A DNA stretch of 64,000 nucleotides, from positions 372,001-436,000 of the forward strand of contig NC_087071.1 of NCBI RefSeq assembly GCF_963678635.1, written 5' to 3'. The notes beneath the pieces were generated by a model. That model saw only the letters and a program-made list of their open reading frames with translations, made no database searches and was not told the DNA's origin. The DNA comes from Symsagittifera roscoffensis (Eukaryota; Xenacoelomorpha; Acoela; Convolutidae). The position numbers were made by a program, and so were the translations under genes. Below, piece by piece: positions 50,841 through 58,570 of the stretch (the stretch's first letter is position 1; each line of letters opens with the position of its first letter).

Positions 50841-53022
50841 TATTTTGTTGTCTGAGGATATTATAGAATGGTCTTAAATATAATTGCATTTTGTAAACGT
50901 ATTTGCTTAAGAAATTTAACATTCCAAGGAATTCTTGGATTTTCTTTTTGTTTGTTGGTGGTTGAAGTTTTTGAATAGCATCAATGCGTGATTTTAATGG
51001 AGTGATTGTGTTTCTTTCTATATTATGTCCTAAAAATTTAACTCGTGTTAAAAAGAAGTGTGATTTATCGGGGGCGGCCTTCAGATTTTCGTTCTGAAGT
51101 ATTTTATGATAGTGTTCTAAGACTGTAAACATTTCTTCTTCTGTCTGTGATTGCATACAAACATCGTCTAAATAGGTGATTGCGTTTTTCTTAAGTATTA
51201 GTGGTCTAAAAATTTTGCTCATAAAAGCTGAAAATGCTGCTGGTCCTATGGATATTCCATAGAATAGGCGGTTGAATTCATATTGTTGATTTCCAATAAC
51301 AAAATGTGTTAAACGTCGTGATTGTTCATCTAGTGGCATTTGATTGTATGCACTATTCATATCTGCGGTTGTAAAGTATTTTCCGTTTATTTTTGTTAAA
51401 ATAACTTGTATTGGTTCAATAGGCCAATGGCATTTTGATTCGTCTATTAGTGAATTGAGATTTCTAGCGTCTAAAACTATTTTTAATGATTCTCCTTTTG
51501 CTAGGATTATAACAGGGTTAATAAATGTGTTACCTTTTGGTTGTTCTTCTTTGTTTACTGGTGAGATAATTTTGTATTGTTCTAAAATATCTAGTAATCT
51601 ATTTACCTTATCGTGTAAATGAATTGGTACTTTACTTGCTCTTTGTTTTTTGAAAACTGCGTCAGGTTTTAACGGGAGATGTAGTGATGAACTGATTTTC
51701 CCAACATCAAATTTTGATGTTGCGTAGACTGTTGAATATTTTAACAGTTGTTTTGCTAGTTTGTCAAATTCGATTTGTGTAATTTGCGAGTGTTCAAAGT
51801 TAAACATCGTTAAAAATTGTTGTTGTTCTTTTGTGTAATTTGTTATATTGAATGTTGGTTTAAAATATGGTGTTTTTGTGAAATAATCTGTATTCCTCTT
51901 TTCATTGCTTATTATTTTATTTATGGATAGTTCCTCGTTAAGAATTGTGGATTGACAAATATCTAATAATTGGAGTATATTATTTACGCGGTAGGCTATT
52001 TCATGTACGGGTAATTTTGTAGCGTTTGTTTCGCAATATCCTAAACGTCCTAAGGGTAATGTTATTTGATACGGTGTATTGTTATACACATGTAGCGAAA
52101 TGATGTCTGAATTCGTATTTTTCAAATATTTTATAGATGAAATCGTGATTTTGAAAAACTTATGAATAGGTTTAAACTCAAAGTCTGGCATAAAGAGTTG
52201 TTGTTTATTTTGACTTTTATCATATTGGTGAACTTGTTTTATTGAAAAGTTATATATATTTCCTGATAGTGGTTTCAGGTGTTTCCGTTGTTGGTTATAA
52301 ATTGGATAAAATTTTGAGAAGAATGATGGTTGTTTATTTAATCTTTGAAAAAATGTTAGAGCTGTATTTTTTGTTTTTGTGTACTTATCTTTGATTAGTA
52401 TTTTACTATTCAAGATGTTGATTGTTGGTATATATTTTGATATAAATGGTATGCCAATGATATTGTGTTTAATATCAGTGATATGAAATATTTGTTTAAA
52501 TGGTTTGTTTAGAATTTTATTTTGCTCTTTTGTACTTGTGGGGGGGAGGAATAATTGGATTGTTCCATAATTTACTAATGTTGATCCATGTGCTGTTGCT
52601 AGTTTACTAGAGGTTGCAAGAGGCGTTATTTTTGGATGTAATGTTTTGATTTCATTCCATGTGGGAATATTAATTATGTTTGATTCTGCTCCTGAATCAA
52701 TTAAAAAATCAATTTCAAGATCTGGTGGTTGAAATTCTTTGTTTCTTGGACTTTCTAAGAGAAATGGTATTGTCCAAATTTTTTCTCTGGGTTGTTTTTT
52801 TTGTATATTTTGATAAATATGATTTGTGTTTAAACATTTTGTTTTGTCATTTTCATTGGGTTTATTTACCGTGTTAATTTCGTTTATTTCTTGTGCAGTT
52901 TGTGTAGTATTGATGGGTTCAATATAATAATTGTGAAGGAGTTCCAATTGATTTTCATATATATGTGATGTAAAAGGTTGTTCATATATAATAGGTTCGT
53001 AGTCGTTTTCGACTGTTATCAT
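50785..53022 (-). pseudogene. pol: Pol, aspartic protease and reverse transcriptase part
   Basis: 745 codons from the first Met (MITVEN), but the frame is continuous with gag upstream, so this Met is internal to a Gag-Pol polyprotein. Protease active site is IDSGAESNII at about 108-117. RT shows the conserved series LDARNLNSLID (about 517-527), TADMNSAYNQ with the motif-A Asp at 554, YGISIGPAAFSAFM (about 588-601), catalytic YLDD at 617-620, and FLGHNI (about 663-668). About 250 residues separate protease from the RT fingers, longer than usual. The frame ends prematurely at 50785 through a 1-nt loss in a T run near 50830-50840, just before the RNase H domain. Confidence 0.92.
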
Positions 53023-53943
53023 ATTTACGGAGATGGTATTTTCTGTATCACTTTCTGTATCTGATGATCCACAGTTTATTTGATTTAGTTGTAGTTCGTT
53101 ATTTCCTGTGTCATCAATACCTGGGTGATCTGATGTTGTTTCTTCATTTGACTGTACTTGATTAAATTGTCTTTGATGTTTTGGTGTACTACTTCTGTAT
53201 CGATGTTTAGAATTATTATAATGGTTATTATTCCTATGTGGTGATTGGGAATAATTTCTATATTGATTATTATAACTTGAATTTCGATTTTGTGAATTAT
53301 TCCGTGATCTGTTTTGATAACTGTCATTTGGTCTGTGATAGTTTGATCTGTTATATGAGTTATTTCTTGATCGATTGTTCGGGTAATTCTGATTTCGATT
53401 GTTCGAATAATTTCTATTTCGATTATGTGAATAGTTTCTATTTCTGTTATATGATGAGTTTCGTGATTGATTATTGGAATAGTGTTTATTTCTTGGATTT
53501 GATTGGGAATTGGATCTAGAAACAAATTGTGTTGCATTTGAATTTGATCTCGTATAGTTATTTCGACTATTTTATCGATTATAATGATTTTGTGAAGAAT
53601 TCTGTGTATTTCTTTGTTCTGGTGATCTTCCTCTATAACTTGAGTTATATGGTGATTGATTCCTTGTGTAATTGGTGTTGTTCGGAAGTGGTTTTCCTGA
53701 ACTGTTGTTACTGTATACATTTTTGTTTGGTAGATTTTGATCTTTCTTCATATATTGATAGAATGATTTATTTGGTTCTTTATGCTTTTGAGGTTTGTTT
53801 TGGTTATCTTGTTGTTTTTGTCTACATTCGGAAATACTATGTCCGTCTCGTCGGTAATAATTACACCATTTTTTGAAAGATGGTTTGCTTTTGAATTTTG
53901 GGTGTTTTTCGTAAATATTTAGTATTTCAGTGATTTTTTTCAA
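53023..53943 (-). pseudogene. gag: Gag nucleocapsid knuckle and Asn/Arg/Ser/Tyr-rich Gag-Pol linker
   Basis: The frame continues straight into pol and is broken only by TAA at 53572-53574. Near its start is a CCHC-type zinc knuckle, WCNYYRRDGHSISECR, in which the second Cys is Tyr (C27-x2-Y-x4-H35-x4-C40), so zinc binding is probably lost in this copy. From about 53700 to 53150 the translation is low-complexity, built from units such as NRNRNYSHN, NNRSRNNSYNR and QNRNSSYNN. It then turns acidic (SSDTESDTENT) before protease. The Arg/Asn/Tyr/Ser-rich segment would be basic and RNA-binding and resembles prion-like or RGG-type disordered regions. There is no separate pol start or obvious frameshift site, so Gag and Pol are one polyprotein. 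Confidence 0.75.
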
Positions 53944-54570
53944 CTAGGTCTGTATCTGATTCCTGCATGTTATTTATATGTGTAGTGTTTGTTTCAATTC
54001 GATTAACATATTGTAGTTTTAGATTTTCTGTTTCTTCAAGTTTCATTGTGATTTCCGCTTGCTCTAGTTTGTCTACTAGTTTTCGAAAATCTAAATCTGG
54101 CTCTCGAATTGAAGAAGGATGAGATGCTCTCTTTTTTTTGCTATTTTCCTTAATTGAGGTGTTAAGGTCATAATTAAGATTTCTGTCATTTTTGTGTTTT
54201 TATAGTCATGTGTATTTAGTGAATATGCTTTTCGAACTAGTGTTTCGATACGTACTGCTAATTGTTTGATGGTTTCATTTGGTAATCTGCGAATTTCATT
54301 ACATAAAACTCTTTGGTGTTGTTTATTTCTTTCGGAATCAAACATTTTTGAAAATTCTTGTGTAAATTTTTTCCAGTCTGATTTTATTTCTATAGGTAAT
54401 ACTGAAAACCATTTTTGAGCTGCGCCATCTAAGGTTGTTTGTATCAACGCTGTGCGTCGATGTATCCAATTTTGATGTAGTGGCGTATTAATTGGTTCAG
54501 GTCCTATATTTAAAATTAAATTTGCTGTTACTGCATTTAAATAATCCTCTACAGAATATTCAGGGTCTGT
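53944..54570 (-). pseudogene. gag: Gag capsid-like domain (Retrotrans_gag type)
   Basis: The best-preserved piece is 54447-54091 (118 codons), with the family's landmarks: GAAQKWFSVLP, WKKFTQEFSKMF, EIRRLPNETIKQLAVRIETL and a run of hydrophobic/basic residues. This matches Retrotrans_gag (PF03732)-type capsid regions of Gypsy elements. Upstream in frame, TDPEYSVEDYL follows the TGA at 54571-54573. Two compensating 1-nt indels, in a T8 run at 54132-54139 and a T7 run at 53934-53940 (plus-strand sense), put the segment between them (reading REPDLDFRKLVDKLEQAE) in another frame, which returns to the main frame at the zinc knuckle. Confidence 0.8.
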
Positions 54571-55824
54571 TCATGTGAATACCTTTAGTGTTTTATTTGA
54601 TGTTATTGATGATCTACCCATGAGGTATGGATTCATTGTCATCTGTAGTGATTCTGCGGCATTTGGTATTTCCGAAAAATTTGAAAGTTGATTTTTTGTT
54701 ATTTCGTGTTGTTGAAGGTAATATGGGAGTGGTATTTCATTTTGCATTTGAGTTGGTTGATACGAGTGCATAGTCATTGGGTTTTGTGGTTGAATTGGCT
54801 GAAAAGATTGTGTATTAGTTGGATTTGGCATATGTATTGGTTGTTGATTTCGTGTATCCGTTGGATTTGGAGAAAAAATTCTATTATATGTATGAGGTCG
54901 TCGCGATCCTTGTTTGCGATATTCTTGGGTAAATGGTGCAAAAATGTCTGGTTGTAAATAATCATCATCAGATGATAAGTATTCCGTATGATGAGGTGCT
55001 TGCTTTTTATTTTTATTTTGTTGAAAGAATGGGTAATTTTCACTATGATCCTGTGGAGGATGTGAATTAGTCCGAAAATTTACTGATTTGGTTGTTGTCA
55101 TTGGGTTATCCCAATAATGAGAACATACATGATTATGATTCGTTTTTCGTGTGGGGCAGTTTGTTTTTGACGAATGTGCATAATTATAATTGTGTTCTGC
55201 AAAAGTGTTTCTTGTGAACGTTCTTCGTGGTTTTGATGGTACTGTCATAGGTCTATATGTTTGATAATCCATATGTGAATATTTTGGAGCAACCGAAGGT
55301 TTAATGGTTGATTGTAAGGTTACTTGTGCCAGTGAAGTGTTTGTATTTCTTGGTGTTGTTAAATTTGGTTGTATTGGTGAAATACTTTGTTGTGTAGTTG
55401 TTGTTGTTTGGACAATTTCTTCATTTATGAAGTCTGATGGTGTTTGGATATCTTGTTGTGTAAGATTGCTAGTTCCATTAAGGTTGTCATTGTGTATGAC
55501 GGTCGAATTTAAACTGTTATTTGGCGTATCAGGTAAAAATGTATTGTAGTTTAATGGTGTTGCATCAATGGTTAGTGGTACTACTTTTACATAATCTCTT
55601 TGGTAAGATATTGTACTTATTGCTTGACTTGAGATTGATTGTGGGATATTTATAAATGTAGGATGAGACCATTCAGCGTCCCAGACCTAGTCTGACTGTT
55701 CTGTAATGGCAGTGTCATCATTTGGATTTTGAGGTCTGAAATTTTTTCTTGCTTGTGAAATTAAGTCTATATTATGTGTGAAATAATCTATTATAAACCA
55801 TGCTAAAAAATTTTGTAAGTCATG
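54571..55824 (-). pseudogene. gag: Gag central region, disordered Gln/Asn/Thr/Pro-rich
   Basis: Same frame as gag upstream and downstream. It is cut by TAG at 55687-55689 and ends at TGA 54571-54573; the stretch 55272-54571 has its own Met (MDYQTYRPMTVPSK). Composition is Pro/Asn/Gln/Thr/His-rich with short repeats such as IHMPNPTNTQSFQPI and MQNEIPLPYYLQQ. A few Cys/His (NCPTRKTNHNHVCSH) do not form a clear knuckle. It probably acts as a long flexible linker between a Gag N-terminal domain and the capsid region. No specific function can be assigned. Confidence 0.6.
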
Positions 55825-56388
55825 TTATGTGTGTTGTGAAACATCGTCTTTAGTGAAATTTTCTTTGATTATATGTAGAAAAGTTGAAAATAAAGCAATT
55901 TTATTTCGTACTTTTGTATGTTTGGATGTTTCAGTTGGTGAGACACTTTGAAATTCTGTTTTTTCTAATATAGAAATATAGGTATATAAAATTGCAAACA
56001 CTTCGTTAGTGAATATGGAGTTTGCTCTTTGTGAATTATGATTTTGTATGCTTTTAATATATTCTAAGAATACTTTTGAAAATTCTAATTCAAGATCGTC
56101 TGTTTGAATTACATATTTACGATGATTAGTATTTGGTGTGCTGAAATCTATGGTGTAGATTCCATATTGTTGTGTTAAATTACATATATCTTTCAGATAA
56201 TGTTCAATAATTTGTCTTTTGATTTTTACATCTGGGAATTCTGCTTTGCATGGGCTGATTCCGGGTTTAAACAAAATTACGAGTAAATTCTTGCAAAAAT
56301 CATGTTGCCCTCTATTTTCGGGTGCATCTATGAGGAAGGGGTAAACCTCTTCGTCATCTGGACTACCGTGACTTTGAGTGTGGCTCAT
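55825..56388 (-). pseudogene. gag: Gag N-terminal domain (matrix position)
   Basis: 187 codons from ATG 56388 (MSHTQSHGSPDDEE). The ATG is preceded by A7, giving an A at -3, and overlaps the end of ORF0 by 26 nt. The body is mixed alpha-helical in character (VKIKRQIIEHYLKDICNL; FTNEVFAILYTYISILEK), consistent with a folded N-terminal Gag domain in the position of a retroviral matrix. No N-terminal myristoylation glycine is present. TAA at 55825-55827 ends it, but the same frame continues for more than 1.2 kb, so the stop is most likely a nonsense mutation. I do not recognise a named family. Confidence 0.6.
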
Positions 56389-56830
56389 TTTTTTGTTTAA
56401 TGACTGTTAATATATAACTATCGATGTGTCTAATTGGTTGATTCCAATTATACAAGTGTACTGGTTTGCGTTTGTATTGCTTTTTTATTCTTCTTTTTCC
56501 TCTTTTTGATGAATTTGAAGTTGTTTCTGAATCGGAAAAATATATTTGATCGTATATGGGACAATTTTTATCAATTGATTCTTTTAATTTGTAGAGTTCA
56601 TCTAAATTGCTGGCTTCTGATTCTGAAAATGCGTTTCTATTTTTTGAAAAAATTTTTCGTGTGATTTGTCTTTGTTTGTTTATTATTTTTCTTTTTATTG
56701 TTAGTCGTTTTGTTCTAATGTATCCAACTGTTTGTGTATGAGGTGTGATGACAAGATCGTATTTTTGGTTATCTATGTCACAGTTGTGTAAAACGATTGT
56801 TTGTTTAGTTCCTAGATTTTTGAATGACAT
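56363..56830 (-). CDS. ORF0: small basic protein upstream of gag
   Basis: 155 codons, intact, from ATG 56830 (MSFKNLGTKQTIVLH) to TAG 56363. It is rich in Lys and Arg (TIKRKIINKQRQITRKIF; KRGKRRIKKQYKRKP), with an acidic/serine patch between the basic blocks (SESEASNLDELYKLKE; YFSDSETTSNSS). The basic blocks could act as nuclear localisation or RNA-binding signals. It is in the +1 frame relative to gag and overlaps the gag ATG by 26 nt, so gag could be made by re-initiation or from a different mRNA. Typical Gypsy elements have no gene here. It could alternatively be a displaced Gag N-terminus. Confidence 0.5.
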   Translation of the reverse strand: MSFKNLGTKQTIVLHNCDIDNQKYDLVITPHTQTVGYIRTKRLTIKRKIINKQRQITRKIFSKNRNAFSESEASNLDELYKLKESIDKNCPIYDQIYFSDSETTSNSSKRGKRRIKKQYKRKPVHLYNWNQPIRHIDSYILTVIKQKNEPHSKSR

Positions 56831-58061
56831 AAGGTTTAGGATGAGGGATGCAAAAAGTTGTTAGGTGATTTCTATTTTCTTAGACTGTTAGTCCTTACGA
56901 TTTTTTGGTTAGATTAACCTGGGTCTTTTTATTTAGGGTTGGAGAGAAAAGTATATCGATTCCGAGGAAAGATTTTTTACTTTCTCGTGGCTAGTCTAAG
57001 CTAAGGTGTTAACTTACTTAATCTTACTTAGGGGTAGTGATTGTGTTCAAGGGTTGGAGAATAGTAAATCGATCCACAAGGTTCAGGTATAATTAGAACG
57101 CAAGTAGTTCGTTAGGTACAATTTTAAACTTACTAAGTCTAAGATCTATCCTGGGTCTGGTAAGAAGAGGGTTCAAGTGAAGGATGAATAACCGAAGTTT
57201 ATCCTTCACTGTTTATCCTAATTTTGAATGGTTAATTTTGTTGAAATTTTTTTATTAGTCTTGGGTTTTTTGGAAGGGTTGGATAGTGAATCGACGTTTG
57301 AGGTCGTTAGACACTTATTAAGTAGGTGGGGGAGAACAAAATTGTTCGTTTTGATCCAAGGATAGGCCTTGATGATCAGGTTTTAAATTTAATGAAATAG
57401 AAAATTTATTAAGATCCAAGGATAAGCCTTGATGATCTAATTTTAAAAATAAGTGAATATAATTTATTTTGGTTTAAATTTATTTAAGAAAAAGATTTAG
57501 TTTTTTGATGATATTAGTGAGCTTATGATTGCTGTTATGTTTAGGTGATGAAGCTGGAACAACAGATGATTTTATGATTACTAACAATTTATCGTCATGC
57601 TACTAATTTTTATTTTTATTTTCAATAAATATTTTTCAAACATGTTTTATATAAGACTGCAGAAATTAAGCAAACGATCTGAGATCTTTTTATCAATCGT
57701 TATTGTATATTAATAATTTTTTTTAGCGCCTGAAATGATCATGAAGATTGACTTCAAAATTTTATGTTTGCAAATGAAAATCTAAATTCATTGCTAATAA
57801 GTTTCTAAATATAAAAGTTTGTGTTGGCTTTTGCCGTACAATCATAAAACTATATGGTAAGTTTCTACTTTGTCGTATGTCGTCTCTTGTTCGAGGTCTT
57901 CTTCCAATTCCGGGTAGTTCTGTTATCGTTCGGAAAATCGGCTTTGATCTATTGAGTCGTAGAGACATTTCGATTAAGTTATTTTCGTATAACATTTTAA
58001 AAATGTTTTGTCTAAATTCTAATCTATTTTTGGTTAAATCTAAGCTATTAAGGTCTTGTTT
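56831..58061 (-). other. Leader (5' untranslated region) of the LTR element
   Basis: About 1.2 kb between the primer binding site and ORF0 without a supported gene. It holds three degenerate copies of GGGTTGGA..AGT.AATCGA (plus-strand sense) at 56936-56963, 57051-57077 and 57276-57295. A roughly 60-bp direct duplication sits around GATCCAAGGATA(G/A)GCCTTGATG at 57353 and 57413. A perfect 10-bp stem is formed by AGTGAAGGAT (57176-57185) and ATCCTTCACT (57201-57210). These are candidates for packaging, dimerisation or protein-binding signals; roles are inferred from position. Confidence 0.55.
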
Positions 58062-58080
58062 GAGACTTATGGTCGCACCA
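58062..58080 (-). promoter_or_regulatory. Candidate primer binding site
   Basis: Two bases inside the 5' LTR on the minus strand the sequence reads TGGTGCGACCATAAGTCTC. The initial TGG is complementary to the CCA end of a tRNA, and position and spacing fit a reverse transcription primer site. I could not match it with confidence to a specific tRNA. Confidence 0.5.
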
Positions 58081-58082
58081 GA

Positions 58083-58492
58083 TGAGTTATGTCCGATGTT
58101 GTTAACTCATAGAGTATTTTCGGATAGGGTACACCGTCTGCTCGTCACGCTATCTTGTTTTCGGCCGGATAGATTCGTGCAACTTCTTAGTCTAATACCG
58201 ATCCTAATCTTACTCTTATACTTTCTAGTCTCAGGGTGTTTAACTAGTCTCTGCTAGGCTCAATAGATCTAGGGTATACTGGTTTGTTGCGGCTGCTGAA
58301 GTTCTTTTGGAGAGACAACTAATTTCTAAGTTAAATTCAAATCTCTCTGGTGCTGAAATTACAAGTAATTTCAGCACTTACAAATAAGTGGGTTGTTAGT
58401 TAGATGGATCATGATTGGTTAATATTAAATACTTTACAGTGGTGAAATATCTAGTTTATCCAATCATAAAATGTAGTTTAGATCAGGTTCCA
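58083..58492 (-). repeat. 5' LTR
   Basis: 410 bp, same termini as the 3' LTR. On the coding strand a TATAAG word at 58220-58215 could be the TATA box, with the 28-bp dyad (58350-58377) upstream in presumptive U3. No AATAAA signal is evident. Ten substitutions separate it from the 3' LTR. Confidence 0.95.
58350..58377. promoter_or_regulatory. 28-bp perfect dyad in the 5' LTR
   Basis: Identical to 42313-42340: 13-bp complementary arms GTGCTGAAATTAC / GTAATTTCAGCAC with two central bases. It is about 130 bp upstream of the TATAAG word on the coding strand. Confidence 0.6.
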
Positions 58493-58570
58493 CTACGGAA
58501 CTGTGTCAGACTAGTTTTAGTGTTAATGATAGGAAAAAGAGAAAATTATCATGCCCTAATGCAGTTTTTT
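58493..58570. other. Junction between LTR element and satellite 2
   Basis: About 80 bp of unassigned sequence after the LTR. The last third (CGGGCAATTTTAGGCACTGA) begins to resemble satellite 2, suggesting the element inserted at or near the array edge. Confidence 0.4.

Larger units (their letters stand above)
42046..58492 (-). mobile_element. 16.4-kb envelope-bearing Ty3/Gypsy-like LTR retrotransposon (inactive copy)
   Basis: Two direct 410-bp LTRs (42046-42455 and 58083-58492) begin TGGAACC and end TAACTCA on the minus strand, with the canonical TG...CA termini. Minus-strand order is ORF0, gag, protease, RT, RNase H, integrase, ORF2, envelope-like ORF, ORF4. Protease-RT-RNaseH-integrase order, a YLDD RT motif and a DD35E integrase fit Ty3/Gypsy-type (Metaviridae) elements; there is no chromodomain. 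The LTRs differ at 10 of 410 positions without indels. Flanks are TTAC on the left and CTAC on the right, possibly a 4-bp target duplication with one change. At 16.4 kb it is much longer than the 5-9 kb usual for env-bearing Gypsy elements, because of ORF0, ORF2, ORF4, long Gag and a long leader. Six nonsense codons and five indels make it non-autonomous as read. Confidence 0.93.

Noticed and set aside
53085-53720. A 211-codon minus-strand frame rich in Ile/Thr/Glu/His over the Gag-Pol linker
   Set aside because: It overlaps the true gag-pol frame, and its repetitive peptide is the out-of-frame reading of the AAT-CGA-type repeats. The in-frame reading connects the zinc knuckle to protease.
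56363-56400. Programmed -1 frameshift between ORF0 and gag at the run of seven A's
   Set aside because: The A run looks slippery, but gag is in the +1 frame relative to ORF0, so a -1 slip would not reach it. Gag also has its own ATG there.
43334-56830. Numerous plus-strand frames of 60-165 codons across the LTR element
   Set aside because: They are antisense shadows of gag, pol, env, ORF2 and ORF4, rich in Cys/Phe/Val from the G/T-rich strand, with no motifs.
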